A stretch of 51,516 bases of DNA, taken from NCBI GenBank assembly GCA_016930595.1, contig JAFGGJ010000042.1:1-51516 (forward strand), in the 5' to 3' direction. This document shows positions 33,616 through 41,550 of the stretch, one piece after another. The position numbers and the translations under genes are program-made. This DNA comes from Planctomycetota bacterium (lineage in GTDB: Bacteria; Planctomycetota; SZUA-567; JAFGGJ01). The notes under the pieces were generated by a model. That model was not told where the DNA came from. It saw only the letters and a list, made by a program, of their open reading frames with translations, and did no database searches. Within the stretch, counting starts at the first letter, position 1; the number at the start of each line of letters is the position of its first letter.

Positions 33616-34675
33616 CGTCATCCTCCAGAAGTCCCAACGCCTCGTTTTCAGTGAGGCGTTCGATGACGGTATCGAGGTCTCCGCCCAGAACGCGTTCGAG
33701 CTCAAAGTTCTTATGGTCGCCGGAAAGACGATGATCCGTGACCCGGAGCTGCGGGAAATTATACGTACGGATTTTCTCGGAGCGGTCGCCGGTGCCAATC
33801 TGGGATCGGCGCGCGCTGTCCTGTTCGTTGCGGATGCGCCTGCGCTCCTGTTCCATCAGGCGGGAGCGGAGCAGTTTCATGGCGGTCATCTTGTTCTGAT
33901 ACTGAGAGCGTTCGACTTCGCAGTGAACCATCAGGCCGGTGGGCTTGTGGACGATACGCACGGCGGATGACGCGGTGTTCACGGACTGGCCACCGGGGCC
34001 GCCGGAATGCATGGCGGTGACTTCCAGGTCTTCGGGCCGAATCTCAATGTCCACTTCGTCGGCTTCAAGCAGGATGGCGACCGTGGCGGTGGAGGTGTGG
34101 ATGCGGCCCTGGCTTTCCGTAACGGGAACCCGCTGTACCCTGTGCGTGCCTCCTTCAAAGCGGAGGCGCGGAAAAACACCGCTGCCGCTGAAAGAAAGGA
34201 TCACTTCCTTGTAGCCGCCCATGTCGGTCGGCGAAAGGCTCATCCTGGTCGTCTTCCAGTCATGGGAAGCAGCAAACCGCAGGTACATCCTGTAGAGGTC
34301 GGCAACGAAAAGAGCGGCTTCTTCGCCGCCGGCGCCCGGGCGGATTTCCATGATGACATCGCGGCCGAGGTCGGAATCGTCCACGGAAAGCTCCAGGAGG
34401 AGCTCACCGCGCAGGCGGTTGCGCAACGGCTCGAGCCTTTCGGTATCGGCCTGTGCGAGGCGGCGCATGTCCGGATCGGCGTCCTCCAGAAGAGCCGAAG
34501 TGTCTTTCATTTCGCTCACGACGCTGCAATACCGTTCGTACAGCCGCATGGTGCCGGCGAGAGCGCCGTGTTCCTTGAGATAGCGCGGGTAGGCGGGGTC
34601 GCCCTTCATGACAGCCGGATCGACAATAAGGCGGCCGAGTTCTTCGTAGCGCTTCTGAATGTCCTTGATCTTCAT
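33605..34675 (-). CDS. prfA: Peptide chain release factor 1
   Basis: RF1 terminates translation at UAA and UAG. The 356-residue protein has the GGQ motif (228-230, HSGGPGGQSVNTASSAVR) and the RF1-type stop-codon tripeptide PVT (184-186, QRVPVTESQGRIHTSTATVA). The RF2 SPF motif is absent, so the assignment is RF1. The ATG at 34675 has CGGAG 7 nt upstream; the frame extends further but into a terminator hairpin. The coding region starts only 28 nt after that hairpin. prmC follows and overlaps it. Confidence 0.97.
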   Translation of the reverse strand: MKIKDIQKRYEELGRLIVDPAVMKGDPAYPRYLKEHGALAGTMRLYERYCSVVSEMKDTSALLEDADPDMRRLAQADTERLEPLRNRLRGELLLELSVDDSDLGRDVIMEIRPGAGGEEAALFVADLYRMYLRFAASHDWKTTRMSLSPTDMGGYKEVILSFSGSGVFPRLRFEGGTHRVQRVPVTESQGRIHTSTATVAILLEADEVDIEIRPEDLEVTAMHSGGPGGQSVNTASSAVRIVHKPTGLMVHCEVERSQYQNKMTAMKLLRSRLMEQERRRIRNEQDSARRSQIGTGDRSEKIRTYNFPQLRVTDHRLSGDHKNFELERVLGGDLDTVIERLTENEALGLLEDDDDR

Positions 34676-34702
34676 GGAAATACTCCGGCCGAAGCCCGGG
34701 GG

Positions 34703-34739
34703 CATAAAAATACCCCGGGAAGGAGCGCCTCCCCGGGGT
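34703..34739 (-). terminator. Strong intrinsic terminator between rpmE and prfA
   Basis: On minus the arms at 34732-34739 and 34712-34719 (ACCCCGGG/CCCGGGGT) form a perfect 8-bp stem, extended by four more pairs around a CGCT loop. ATTTTTATG follows. It sits 16 nt after the rpmE stop and only 28 nt before the prfA ATG. There is no room for a promoter after it, so prfA must be reached by read-through or controlled antitermination. Confidence 0.7.
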
Positions 34740-34754
34740 AAAAAACATCGGTCG

Positions 34755-35147
34755 CTACCGGCGGCTCTTTTTCGCTTTCTTTGGACCGGTCTGTTTCTCG
34801 ATATGTTCTTCCGCCGTCCACTTGTAACGCTGCTGGAACTTCTCGACCCTGCCGGCCGAGTCGACAAACTTCTGCGTGCCGGTATAGAACGGGTGGCAGT
34901 TGGAGCAGACGCCGACCTGGATTTCCGGAACGGCGGCCCGCGTCATGACGACGTTACCGCAGCCGCAGACGATCTTGCACTCGACGTACTGCGGGTGTAT
35001 GGACTTGCGCGCCTGCTTGCGGCTGACGTCTTCCTTCTTCTGCGCGATAGCCTGCTTTGCCGTAAGGCTCGCCGCGGCCTGTTTGGAAGCCTTGCCGCCC
35101 TTGGGCTTGCTGTCGGAGCCCTGCTTGTCGGTAGACTGCTTTGCCAT
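34755..35147 (-). CDS. rpmE: 50S ribosomal protein L31 with long N-terminal extension
   Basis: The L31 core starts near residue 50 (IHPQYVECKIVCGCGNV) and contains the zinc ligands C61, C63, C81 and C84 (CGC...CSNC), then HPFYTGTQKFVDSAGRVEKFQQRY. The core is normal, but about 48 residues rich in Lys, Gln, Ala and Ser precede it, and a basic tail of about 20 residues follows. The total of 130 residues compares with 65-75 in most bacteria. GGAGG 8 nt before the ATG at 35147 supports this start, and no internal ATG fits the core. It follows the EF-G-like gene by 3 nt. Confidence 0.94.
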   Translation of the reverse strand: MAKQSTDKQGSDSKPKGGKASKQAAASLTAKQAIAQKKEDVSRKQARKSIHPQYVECKIVCGCGNVVMTRAAVPEIQVGVCSNCHPFYTGTQKFVDSAGRVEKFQQRYKWTAEEHIEKQTGPKKAKKSRR

Positions 35148-35150
35148 GGC

Positions 35151-37172
35151 TTACTCCTCCCTGCCGCCATGCCGCGCCTGCTTGGCGGCGGCGGCGATCT
35201 GCTGGGCGATATTTGATGGCACGGCTTCATAATGACTGGCTTCCATGGAGAAGAAGCCTTCGCCCTGGGTCATCGACTGAAGCTGGGTCGAGTAGTTGAG
35301 CATGTCGGAGAGGGGGGCCTGGGCTTTTACGACCTGCATGTCGCCCAAGGTATCCATGCCGACAACGCGGCCTCTGCGGCCGGACATGTCCCCGGTGATA
35401 TCGCCCATGTACTTGGCGGGCACGACGACTTCCACGTTGACGATGGGCTCGAGGAGCACCGGGCCGGCTTCCAGCATCGCCTCGTGGAAGGCCTGGCGGC
35501 CGGCGATCTGGAACGCGACGTCCTTCGAATCGACGGGGTGCTCCTTGCCGTCATAGAGGGTAACCACGACGTCCACGACGGGAAAGCCCGCCAGCGCACC
35601 GGCCTTCATGGCGTCCTGCACGCCCTTGTCAACGGAGCCCCGAAACGGCTGCGAAATGGAGCCGCCGAAAATCTTGTCCACAAACTCGTACCCAGCGCCG
35701 CGGTCATTTGGCTCCAGCGTAATAGCGCATTCGGCGAACTGGCCGGCGCCGCCCGTCTGTTTCTTGTGCCGGTAACGCACGTCGCCCTTGCCGGTGACCG
35801 TTTCACGGTAGGGGATCTTGGGCGGACTGACGGTAAGTTCAAGCTTGTTGCGGGTCTTGAGGCGTTCAAGTATAACACGGAGCTGCAGATCACCGACGGC
35901 GCTTATGACAAGTTCCTTGGTCTCGTTGTCCTGCCGGATGATAAAGGTCGGATCTTCGTCGGCGATGCGCCTGAGCACGTCGGAAAACTTGCTTTCGTCA
36001 CCGCGCTTGGTCGTGGTAACCGCCTTGCTTACAAGGGGCGACGGAAACCGCGGCTCAACAAACCCCGCAGATTCCTTGCCCGAAAAAACCGCCGTGTTGA
36101 AACCCAGCGATTCCATCTTGGCGGTCATGACCATTTCGCCTGAGGATGCTTCGGAAACTTCGGTCTGTTTCTCGCCCAACAACCTGTAGAGTTTCTGGAC
36201 CCGCTCCGAGCCGCTGCCGGGCACGTTGATCGTGTCGCCCACCTTAAGCGAGCCGCTGTAGACCCTTATGTAACTGGTGCGGCCGACGAAATCTCCGATG
36301 GAAACCTTGAAAACACAACCGCGCAGCTTATCGTCAACCGGAATCGTACCGGGTTCGGCGTCCTTGACGGCGATCTTTCTGCACGGCATATCCGCCGTCG
36401 GCAGGCAGGTCTTCATGACTTCGAGCATCTCGGCCACGCCGGTGCCCTTCTCCGCGGTTACAGGCACGACGGGTATCAGCGCGCCCGAAGCAACCGCCTT
36501 CCGAATGACGCCTGCGAGGTCAGCAGCGGCCACCTCGCCGGTCTCGAGGTATTTTTCGAGCATCTGGTCGTCGGCGGAAACCACGTTTTCCACAAGGGTT
36601 TCCTTGAGCGAGGCATACTCGTCCGGGACGTCCTGCGCCAGCAAGTTCACAACCCTGGTGAACCCGCTGCCGCTGCCGTCGGGCACGGCTATCGGCGTCA
36701 CCTGCGGACCAAACACGGTTTTGAGCGACTGTACGGCACGGTCAAAATCCGCGTCGCCGTCATCCATGCGGGTGATAACGACCATGCGTGCAACACCGGC
36801 GGCTTGGGCGTATTCCCAGAGTTTGCGCGTACCCACTTCGACGCCTGTCCTCGCGTTTACCGTCAGGACGGCATTCTCAACGGCCGAGAGCGCCATGATG
36901 GGCTGGGCAACGAAGTCGAAATAACCGGGGGTGTCGATAATGTTGAGCAGGGTGTCCTTGTCCTCGATAGTGAAAACGCTGTTGTAGATTGAGCGCCTGC
37001 CTTCCTTTTCTTCCGGAGCAAAATCGCTCTGCGTCGTACCGGCTTCAATGGAACCCAGCGACTTGATCAACCCGGCATGCAGCAGAACTGCATCGGTGAG
37101 CAGGGTCTTGCCGCTGCCGGAGTGGCCGATGAGAGCCACGTTGGTTACGGCACCCGGAGATACCTTGGCCAT
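35151..37172 (-). CDS. Elongation-factor-G-like GTPase (EF-G paralogue)
   Basis: The 673-residue protein has the full EF-G domain order: GTPase, domain II, III, IV and V. G1 is GHSGSGKT (16-23) and G3 is DTPGYFDF (80-87). G4 is TRMD (134-137) in place of NKxD, an unusual change in a guanine-contacting residue. The switch I region is EKEGRRSI. Domain IV keeps KKQTGGAGQFAECAITLEP and GRQAFHEAMLEAGPVLLEPIV; domain V keeps GRRGRVVGMD. This pattern matches EF-G2/EF-G-like paralogues, not the main fusA. GGAGG is 6 nt before the ATG. A leader hairpin and a promoter lie upstream. Its role (translocation, recycling or stress) cannot be told from sequence. Confidence 0.9.
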   Translation of the reverse strand: MAKVSPGAVTNVALIGHSGSGKTLLTDAVLLHAGLIKSLGSIEAGTTQSDFAPEEKEGRRSIYNSVFTIEDKDTLLNIIDTPGYFDFVAQPIMALSAVENAVLTVNARTGVEVGTRKLWEYAQAAGVARMVVITRMDDGDADFDRAVQSLKTVFGPQVTPIAVPDGSGSGFTRVVNLLAQDVPDEYASLKETLVENVVSADDQMLEKYLETGEVAAADLAGVIRKAVASGALIPVVPVTAEKGTGVAEMLEVMKTCLPTADMPCRKIAVKDAEPGTIPVDDKLRGCVFKVSIGDFVGRTSYIRVYSGSLKVGDTINVPGSGSERVQKLYRLLGEKQTEVSEASSGEMVMTAKMESLGFNTAVFSGKESAGFVEPRFPSPLVSKAVTTTKRGDESKFSDVLRRIADEDPTFIIRQDNETKELVISAVGDLQLRVILERLKTRNKLELTVSPPKIPYRETVTGKGDVRYRHKKQTGGAGQFAECAITLEPNDRGAGYEFVDKIFGGSISQPFRGSVDKGVQDAMKAGALAGFPVVDVVVTLYDGKEHPVDSKDVAFQIAGRQAFHEAMLEAGPVLLEPIVNVEVVVPAKYMGDITGDMSGRRGRVVGMDTLGDMQVVKAQAPLSDMLNYSTQLQSMTQGEGFFSMEASHYEAVPSNIAQQIAAAAKQARHGGREE

Positions 37173-37212
37173 GCATAACCTCCGTTCGGTGAGGAATTTA
37201 CAGGCCCCCGAC

Positions 37213-37250
37213 TAACCAAAAGAGCGACAGGGCGTACAAACCCTGTCGCT
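37213..37250 (-). terminator. Hairpin with T-run in the EF-G-like gene leader
   Basis: Arms at 37241-37250 and 37223-37232 (AGCGACAGGG/CCCTGTCGCT) form a perfect 10-bp stem with an 8-nt loop, then CTTTTGG on minus. It can terminate the upstream receiver gene. Because a promoter-like site (37274-37301) lies before it, it could also act as a leader attenuator for the EF-G-like gene. Confidence 0.65.
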
Positions 37251-37273
37251 TAGGCGCAAACGGGCAGAGGTGA

Positions 37274-37301
37274 ATTCTACATTGCAGGCGGCTGCACGCA
37301 A
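37274..37301 (-). promoter_or_regulatory. Possible promoter upstream of the EF-G-like gene
   Basis: -35 TTGCGT (37296-37301), a 16-bp spacer and -10 TAGAAT (37274-37279) on minus. The predicted start near 37267 would give a ~95-nt leader containing the strong hairpin at 37223-37250. Confidence 0.45.
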
Positions 37302-37332
37302 GCACAATTCGCCACACGGCCTCGATAATACA

Positions 37333-38670
37333 TCACCGGTTCTTGCGTATCTCGCGTTCTTCATCTCGCTGCAGGTAGCCTTCGGTACGCTCAAGCACTC
37401 CGATGGCCCTGCCCATATGCCGGAAACCGGATCCGATGCCCCGGAAAGCCGACCAGACCATTTTCTGCACCGGCTTGACCAATGCACCCACCAGAACCAC
37501 TGCCAGCAGCAACAGGAGGGCGACGATCCTGCCCCGCCGCGAACGGAACAGCCAGTTTCTGGGCTGCTCGACGCGGGCATACTTGTCCGTCACAATCCTC
37601 CGCCGCTCGGCTATGAGCGACCAGCGTGCCAGGTGTTTTCTGAACTCCTCGGTATCTATGGGCTTTTCAAGGACCTTGAAAGCGCCCGCCTGCATGGCCT
37701 GAGCCTGGTCTATGGGACCGGCTTTCCCCGTCATCGCCACTATCAGCAGGCCCGGCTCCGACACGCGTATGCGGCGGATGGCTTCGGTGCCTCCCAGTCC
37801 CGGCATCATCAGGTCCATGAACACGATGTAGAAATCTTCGGTAAACACTTTTTCGACGGCTTCGAGGCCGTCGCGTGCCAGGACGACGGAATAGCCTTCG
37901 TCGTCGAGCACGTCCCGTATCAGGGTCCCGAAATCAGGATCATCGTCGGCGACCAGCACACGGACCCACTCCCCGTCGACCGCGCCCAGCAAACGGGCTT
38001 TGTCGACCACCTCCCTGGGCGGCGACGCTTTCTCTTTCCGCCGCGCGGCCGATGTCGTATCTTTCTTGTTGCCGGCTTCATCAGCTGGCGCCGGAGCGGC
38101 CGGTTTGGTTGCAGCAGGGCCGGAAGAAAGCGCCGTGGCCGATCGCGTGTTTTCTTCGACCGCAGCAGCCGGCGAGTCATCCGATGGCGCCGTCGCGTTG
38201 ACTTCCGGTTCGGGGCTGGGCGGCTCCGCCTGTGGAAACGGCGGCAACTCGACACGTTCCGGCTCGGATGCTTCGTGGAAGACCCGCGGCTCTATGCCCG
38301 TAGGTTCCCCCTTCTCAACGGCCTTGACAACTTCGGCGACATGCGGGAGGTCCATGGGTTTCGACAACACGCCCGCGGCACCCAGCCTGGCCATGCGGGA
38401 CAGGACAAAGTGGTTGATATAAGCCGAGACAACAACGACTTTTACTTTCCTTTTCTCTTCGGAAAGCCGCCGGATAAGAGCGATACCGTCCATGACCGGC
38501 ATTACTATGTCGGTCAACAGGAGAATTTCCCCGGAAGTCCCATCCGCCACAAGAACGTCGTAGGCTTCCTGGCCGTCGGCACAAGCGGTTACGTCGTGTC
38601 CCTCCTCGCGGAGGAACTCCGACAGGAGGTCTCTCAGTTCCGCCTGGTCTTCGGCGATTACAACCCGCAT
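37333..38670 (-). CDS. Tandem receiver-domain protein with C-terminal membrane helix
   Basis: The 445-residue protein has two CheY-like receivers. The first (1-118) has phospho-acceptor D54 (LLTDIVMP) and K104 (SKPMD). The second (about 236-355) has D286 (FMDLMMPG) and K336 (EKPID). A ~110-residue Pro/Ala/Glu-rich linker joins them. There is no DNA-binding or enzymatic output domain. Instead a basic stretch (RSRRGR) and one membrane helix (382-399) follow, then a short tail of about 46 residues. The protein thus appears tethered to the membrane with both receivers in the cytoplasm. It lies 4 nt after the histidine kinase gene, its likely phosphodonor. Confidence 0.9.
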   Translation of the reverse strand: MRVVIAEDQAELRDLLSEFLREEGHDVTACADGQEAYDVLVADGTSGEILLLTDIVMPVMDGIALIRRLSEEKRKVKVVVVSAYINHFVLSRMARLGAAGVLSKPMDLPHVAEVVKAVEKGEPTGIEPRVFHEASEPERVELPPFPQAEPPSPEPEVNATAPSDDSPAAAVEENTRSATALSSGPAATKPAAPAPADEAGNKKDTTSAARRKEKASPPREVVDKARLLGAVDGEWVRVLVADDDPDFGTLIRDVLDDEGYSVVLARDGLEAVEKVFTEDFYIVFMDLMMPGLGGTEAIRRIRVSEPGLLIVAMTGKAGPIDQAQAMQAGAFKVLEKPIDTEEFRKHLARWSLIAERRRIVTDKYARVEQPRNWLFRSRRGRIVALLLLLAVVLVGALVKPVQKMVWSAFRGIGSGFRHMGRAIGVLERTEGYLQRDEEREIRKNR

Positions 38671-38674
38671 TCAC

Positions 38675-39352
38675 TCACTCCTCGACCGGAACCAGTTCGA
38701 GTTCCACAAGGAAAGCCCTGCCCCCGGCGCCCACACGGGCCGCCAGTCCGCCGCCCCAGGACTCCAGCATTTTCTTCGAGCAATACAGTCCCAGGCCGTT
38801 GATTGTCACACCTTCGGAAAAATCCGGCTCAACCGGGTCGATGGATCCAGGATCCCGCTTGATGCCGTCGTTCCGTACGGTCATGCGGAGAACGCCGCCG
38901 CGTATTTCGGACATGAAGGAAACCACCGTGGATTCCTCCGCGTGACTGAACACGTTCGAAACCAGGTTGTCCACAACCCTGATAAAGCCGGTCCTGTGCA
39001 TTTTGACCTTAAGGCCCTCGGGAACGGAGATATTGAAAACCTTGCCTTCGACGGCGGCGAGTTTCCGCCAGAACTCCAGACCCTCGGCAAGAGTACCGGC
39101 CAGGTCTTCGGGTGATGCTTCAAGGTTGTTCCGGCCGGCATCCAGGGACACCACGTCATAAAGGTTATACATGCGCCTGAGAAGGTTTCTGCTGCCCAGT
39201 TCGGCAAGAACAATATTGCGTTTCACGCCGTCGCCCTGGGCCCGGCGCGCCGCCAGAAACAACCTGCCGTTGACGGCATTGATCGGGCTTTTCACGTCGT
39301 GCACAATGCGGTCCAGGTGCGCTACCAGCGCTTTTGCCAGCCGGTCGTCCAA
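38675..39352 (-). CDS. Histidine kinase without sensor domain
   Basis: This short kinase of 225 residues consists almost only of a dimerisation helix with phospho-accepting H18 (RIVHDVKSP) and an ATP-binding HATPase domain. The N-box is DNLVSNVFSH (128-137) and the G-box is near GLGLYCSKKMLESWGGGL. There is no membrane segment or PAS/GAF domain, so input must come from a partner. The only start in the frame is the TTG at 39352, since a stop lies five codons upstream. It precedes the double-receiver gene by 4 nt and follows the Wza-like gene by about 64 nt. Confidence 0.88.
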   Translation of the reverse strand: MDDRLAKALVAHLDRIVHDVKSPINAVNGRLFLAARRAQGDGVKRNIVLAELGSRNLLRRMYNLYDVVSLDAGRNNLEASPEDLAGTLAEGLEFWRKLAAVEGKVFNISVPEGLKVKMHRTGFIRVVDNLVSNVFSHAEESTVVSFMSEIRGGVLRMTVRNDGIKRDPGSIDPVEPDFSEGVTINGLGLYCSKKMLESWGGGLAARVGAGGRAFLVELELVPVEE

Positions 39353-39416
39353 TTCAGTCCGTCCCTAACATGTTCCCGCAGCACGCGGTTCCGCGCCGTT
39401 CCAGGCCCGCATCGTG

Positions 39417-40292
39417 TCAGAAAATAGTCTCCGGCACGAAAATGATGTCGCCGGGATACACCCTGGCGTCCTTCTCTATCATGCCGCTTTCGACAACCGC
39501 CTTGAGGTCCACCGTTTCAATCCTGTTGCCCTGCTTGTCTGCATTTCTGTGGATAACCCTTGTCTTGTTTGTCCTGGCAAACCTCGTGGTGCCGCCGGCA
39601 AGGCTGACAATACGTGATACGGTGGCCTCAACCCCCGGGGGCGGCCGATAAGCCCCCGGCGTGTTGACCTGACCATAAACGTAGATCGCCTCGACCTGCG
39701 CGACAAAAACGGTATCGCCGTCAGCCAGGCGGATATCCTCTTCCGCCCGCCCTTTCTCCAGCACGGCGTCAACATCCACGTGGAGAACTTCCGCCTTGCC
39801 GCCCAGCGGCCGTCTTACTATGCGGACGTTTCCCCTGTCGGCGGCGGCGGCAAAGCCTCCGACAAGAGCGATGGCCTGAGTCAAGTAAAGCGGCCTGGCA
39901 CGCGAAACGACTATCGGCCCCGGATCTTTTACTGCTCCAAGCAGGAAAATCCTGTACTCGGCCATCCGCGTTATCGTGGCGGATACTTCGGGGCTGTGCA
40001 GGTGGCCGCGGCGTTCGAGTTCATCCGCTATCCTGCCGGCAACCTGGCCGGTGGACATCCCGGCAACCGTCATCCTGCCGAGTATGGGGTAAAGGACCTC
40101 TCCGCTTTCAGGCACCTTCACCTGCACCGAAAGATCGGGGGCCTTGTACACGACAATATCAAGCGTGTCGCCGACCGCTATGACGGAATCGTCCTTGACG
40201 CTCCCGTCAGAAGGCCGGTCCTCCGCCGCAGAAAGTATCGAGGAAAACATCCAGGCCGAGCATAGCAGGCCGGCAAGCGCCAGTTTCCTCAT
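39417..40292 (-). CDS. Polysaccharide export protein (Wza-like, SLBB domains)
   Basis: The 291-residue protein has a signal peptide (hydrophobic about 4-21, cleavage near LSAAED) and a Poly_export domain (IAVGDTLDIVVYKAPDLSVQVKVPESGEVLYPILGRMTVAG, shown from its centre), then two SLBB-like segments (FLLGAVKDPGPIVVSRARPLYLTQAIALVGG and IYVYGQVNTPGAYRPPP). These form the outer-membrane channel for capsule or exopolysaccharide. No lipobox cysteine is seen, unlike Wza. The ATG at 40292 has GGGAGG about 10 nt upstream. Polymerase and kinase (Wzc) genes are not in the window. Confidence 0.9.
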   Translation of the reverse strand: MRKLALAGLLCSAWMFSSILSAAEDRPSDGSVKDDSVIAVGDTLDIVVYKAPDLSVQVKVPESGEVLYPILGRMTVAGMSTGQVAGRIADELERRGHLHSPEVSATITRMAEYRIFLLGAVKDPGPIVVSRARPLYLTQAIALVGGFAAAADRGNVRIVRRPLGGKAEVLHVDVDAVLEKGRAEEDIRLADGDTVFVAQVEAIYVYGQVNTPGAYRPPPGVEATVSRIVSLAGGTTRFARTNKTRVIHRNADKQGNRIETVDLKAVVESGMIEKDARVYPGDIIFVPETIF

Positions 40293-40323
40293 GTTTCCGG
40301 GACCTCCCACCAGCTCAGGACCT

Positions 40324-41499
40324 CTAGAATCCGTAGGTAATGCCCACCGAAACACTCGTGCTGTCGTATTCCAGCCCTGCGCCCCCGGTGGCGTCCCGGG
40401 AGGTATGGTTTATCTTCGCATAGGCGACGGTGTTCCTGCCCAGCGTCACGGAAACTCCGCCGTAAACGGCAAACCTCGTGACGTCTATGTCGCCGCCGTT
40501 CACATACTCGCCTTTTTCATAACCAAGGCCCAGCTCACTGGTTACGTCACGATTGTAACGATGTTCCCAGACAAGGCTCACCTTGCTGTTGGAAGAATAC
40601 ACCCCCACCGTGGCCGGCAGCAGATCTTTTGCGAGAAGGAACATGAGCCGGCTTTTTTCCTCGCGCACATCCCAGGTCGTCCTCAGCGACCCAGTCACGG
40701 TCCCTTCGGCATCCCCGGCGTCGGGCGTGACGCGCGTATAGCGCAGGTCCGCCTCGAACGCCAGCTTCCGTCCCTCGCCATAGCAGACGCCCGCTCCCAG
40801 CGAATCCGTGCTGTAATCGATACGGATATCCTCGTCGTAATCCACCGCCCTGTGGGAATACGCCAACGAAAGACTTGTCCGGGGGGAAACATCCTTCTTC
40901 ACCGAAGTGCCTAACTCGATAACGCTGTTATCTCCATGGGCAAGAAGAGGATCGTCATAGTCGATGCGGTCGAAACGACCGTCGATGGCAAGCTGTGTCT
41001 TGTACCATTTCGCGTCCCAATTGACGATGGCATCCGCAACACGCCGCCTGACCCGGTCCGTAAGGAGAAGATCCTCGCTTAACGGGTCCGAAACGCTGGA
41101 AAAATGCCCTTCGGCGCCCAATTCGCCGTTGCTGGTGTTCTTGACGGCCCTGGCAAACGCCTGCAGTTCGGCACCGTCGTACATGTCCAGATCAAGATAC
41201 GAATTGTTACGAACCTTGCCTCCCAGCTCGATCTTGTCGCCGGCATAAGTAGTGCGCTCCACGGCGGCTTCCGCATAGACGGTAAGCCTGGTGTCGTCCT
41301 GGGCGGCGATCTCGGACATATTGATGTTCGAGTCGGAAAATGCTTCGAGGCCGATGGTGACGTCTATATCGCGCCGCCGCTCTTCTTCGCCCGCCACGGC
41401 GTGCGTCAACAGAAAAACCACCAGCATGGCTAAAACAATAGAAGCTCTGCCATGCGGTGCTTTCCCAGAATACCTGCCAGCTGGTGTAAGCCCCCCCAT
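40324..41499 (-). CDS. Outer-membrane beta-barrel protein
   Basis: The 391-residue protein has a signal peptide (hydrophobic about 19-35 after a basic start) and a series of amphipathic strands with alternating hydrophobic residues. It ends in phenylalanine (SVGITYGF), the usual barrel-assembly signal. It resembles the putative barrel proteins (BBP2 type) found in exopolysaccharide loci. The ATG at 41499 has GAGG 8 nt upstream; the open frame upstream lacks a ribosome site. It lies between an exported protein and the Wza-like gene, so it may be the secretion pore or an assembly partner. The family is recognised by pattern only. Confidence 0.78.
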   Translation of the reverse strand: MGGLTPAGRYSGKAPHGRASIVLAMLVVFLLTHAVAGEEERRRDIDVTIGLEAFSDSNINMSEIAAQDDTRLTVYAEAAVERTTYAGDKIELGGKVRNNSYLDLDMYDGAELQAFARAVKNTSNGELGAEGHFSSVSDPLSEDLLLTDRVRRRVADAIVNWDAKWYKTQLAIDGRFDRIDYDDPLLAHGDNSVIELGTSVKKDVSPRTSLSLAYSHRAVDYDEDIRIDYSTDSLGAGVCYGEGRKLAFEADLRYTRVTPDAGDAEGTVTGSLRTTWDVREEKSRLMFLLAKDLLPATVGVYSSNSKVSLVWEHRYNRDVTSELGLGYEKGEYVNGGDIDVTRFAVYGGVSVTLGRNTVAYAKINHTSRDATGGAGLEYDSTSVSVGITYGF

Positions 41500-41550
41500 A
41501 GTAAGACCTCTCTCTTCTCTAGCTGAGCCTCGGAATGTTTCCCCCATGAA

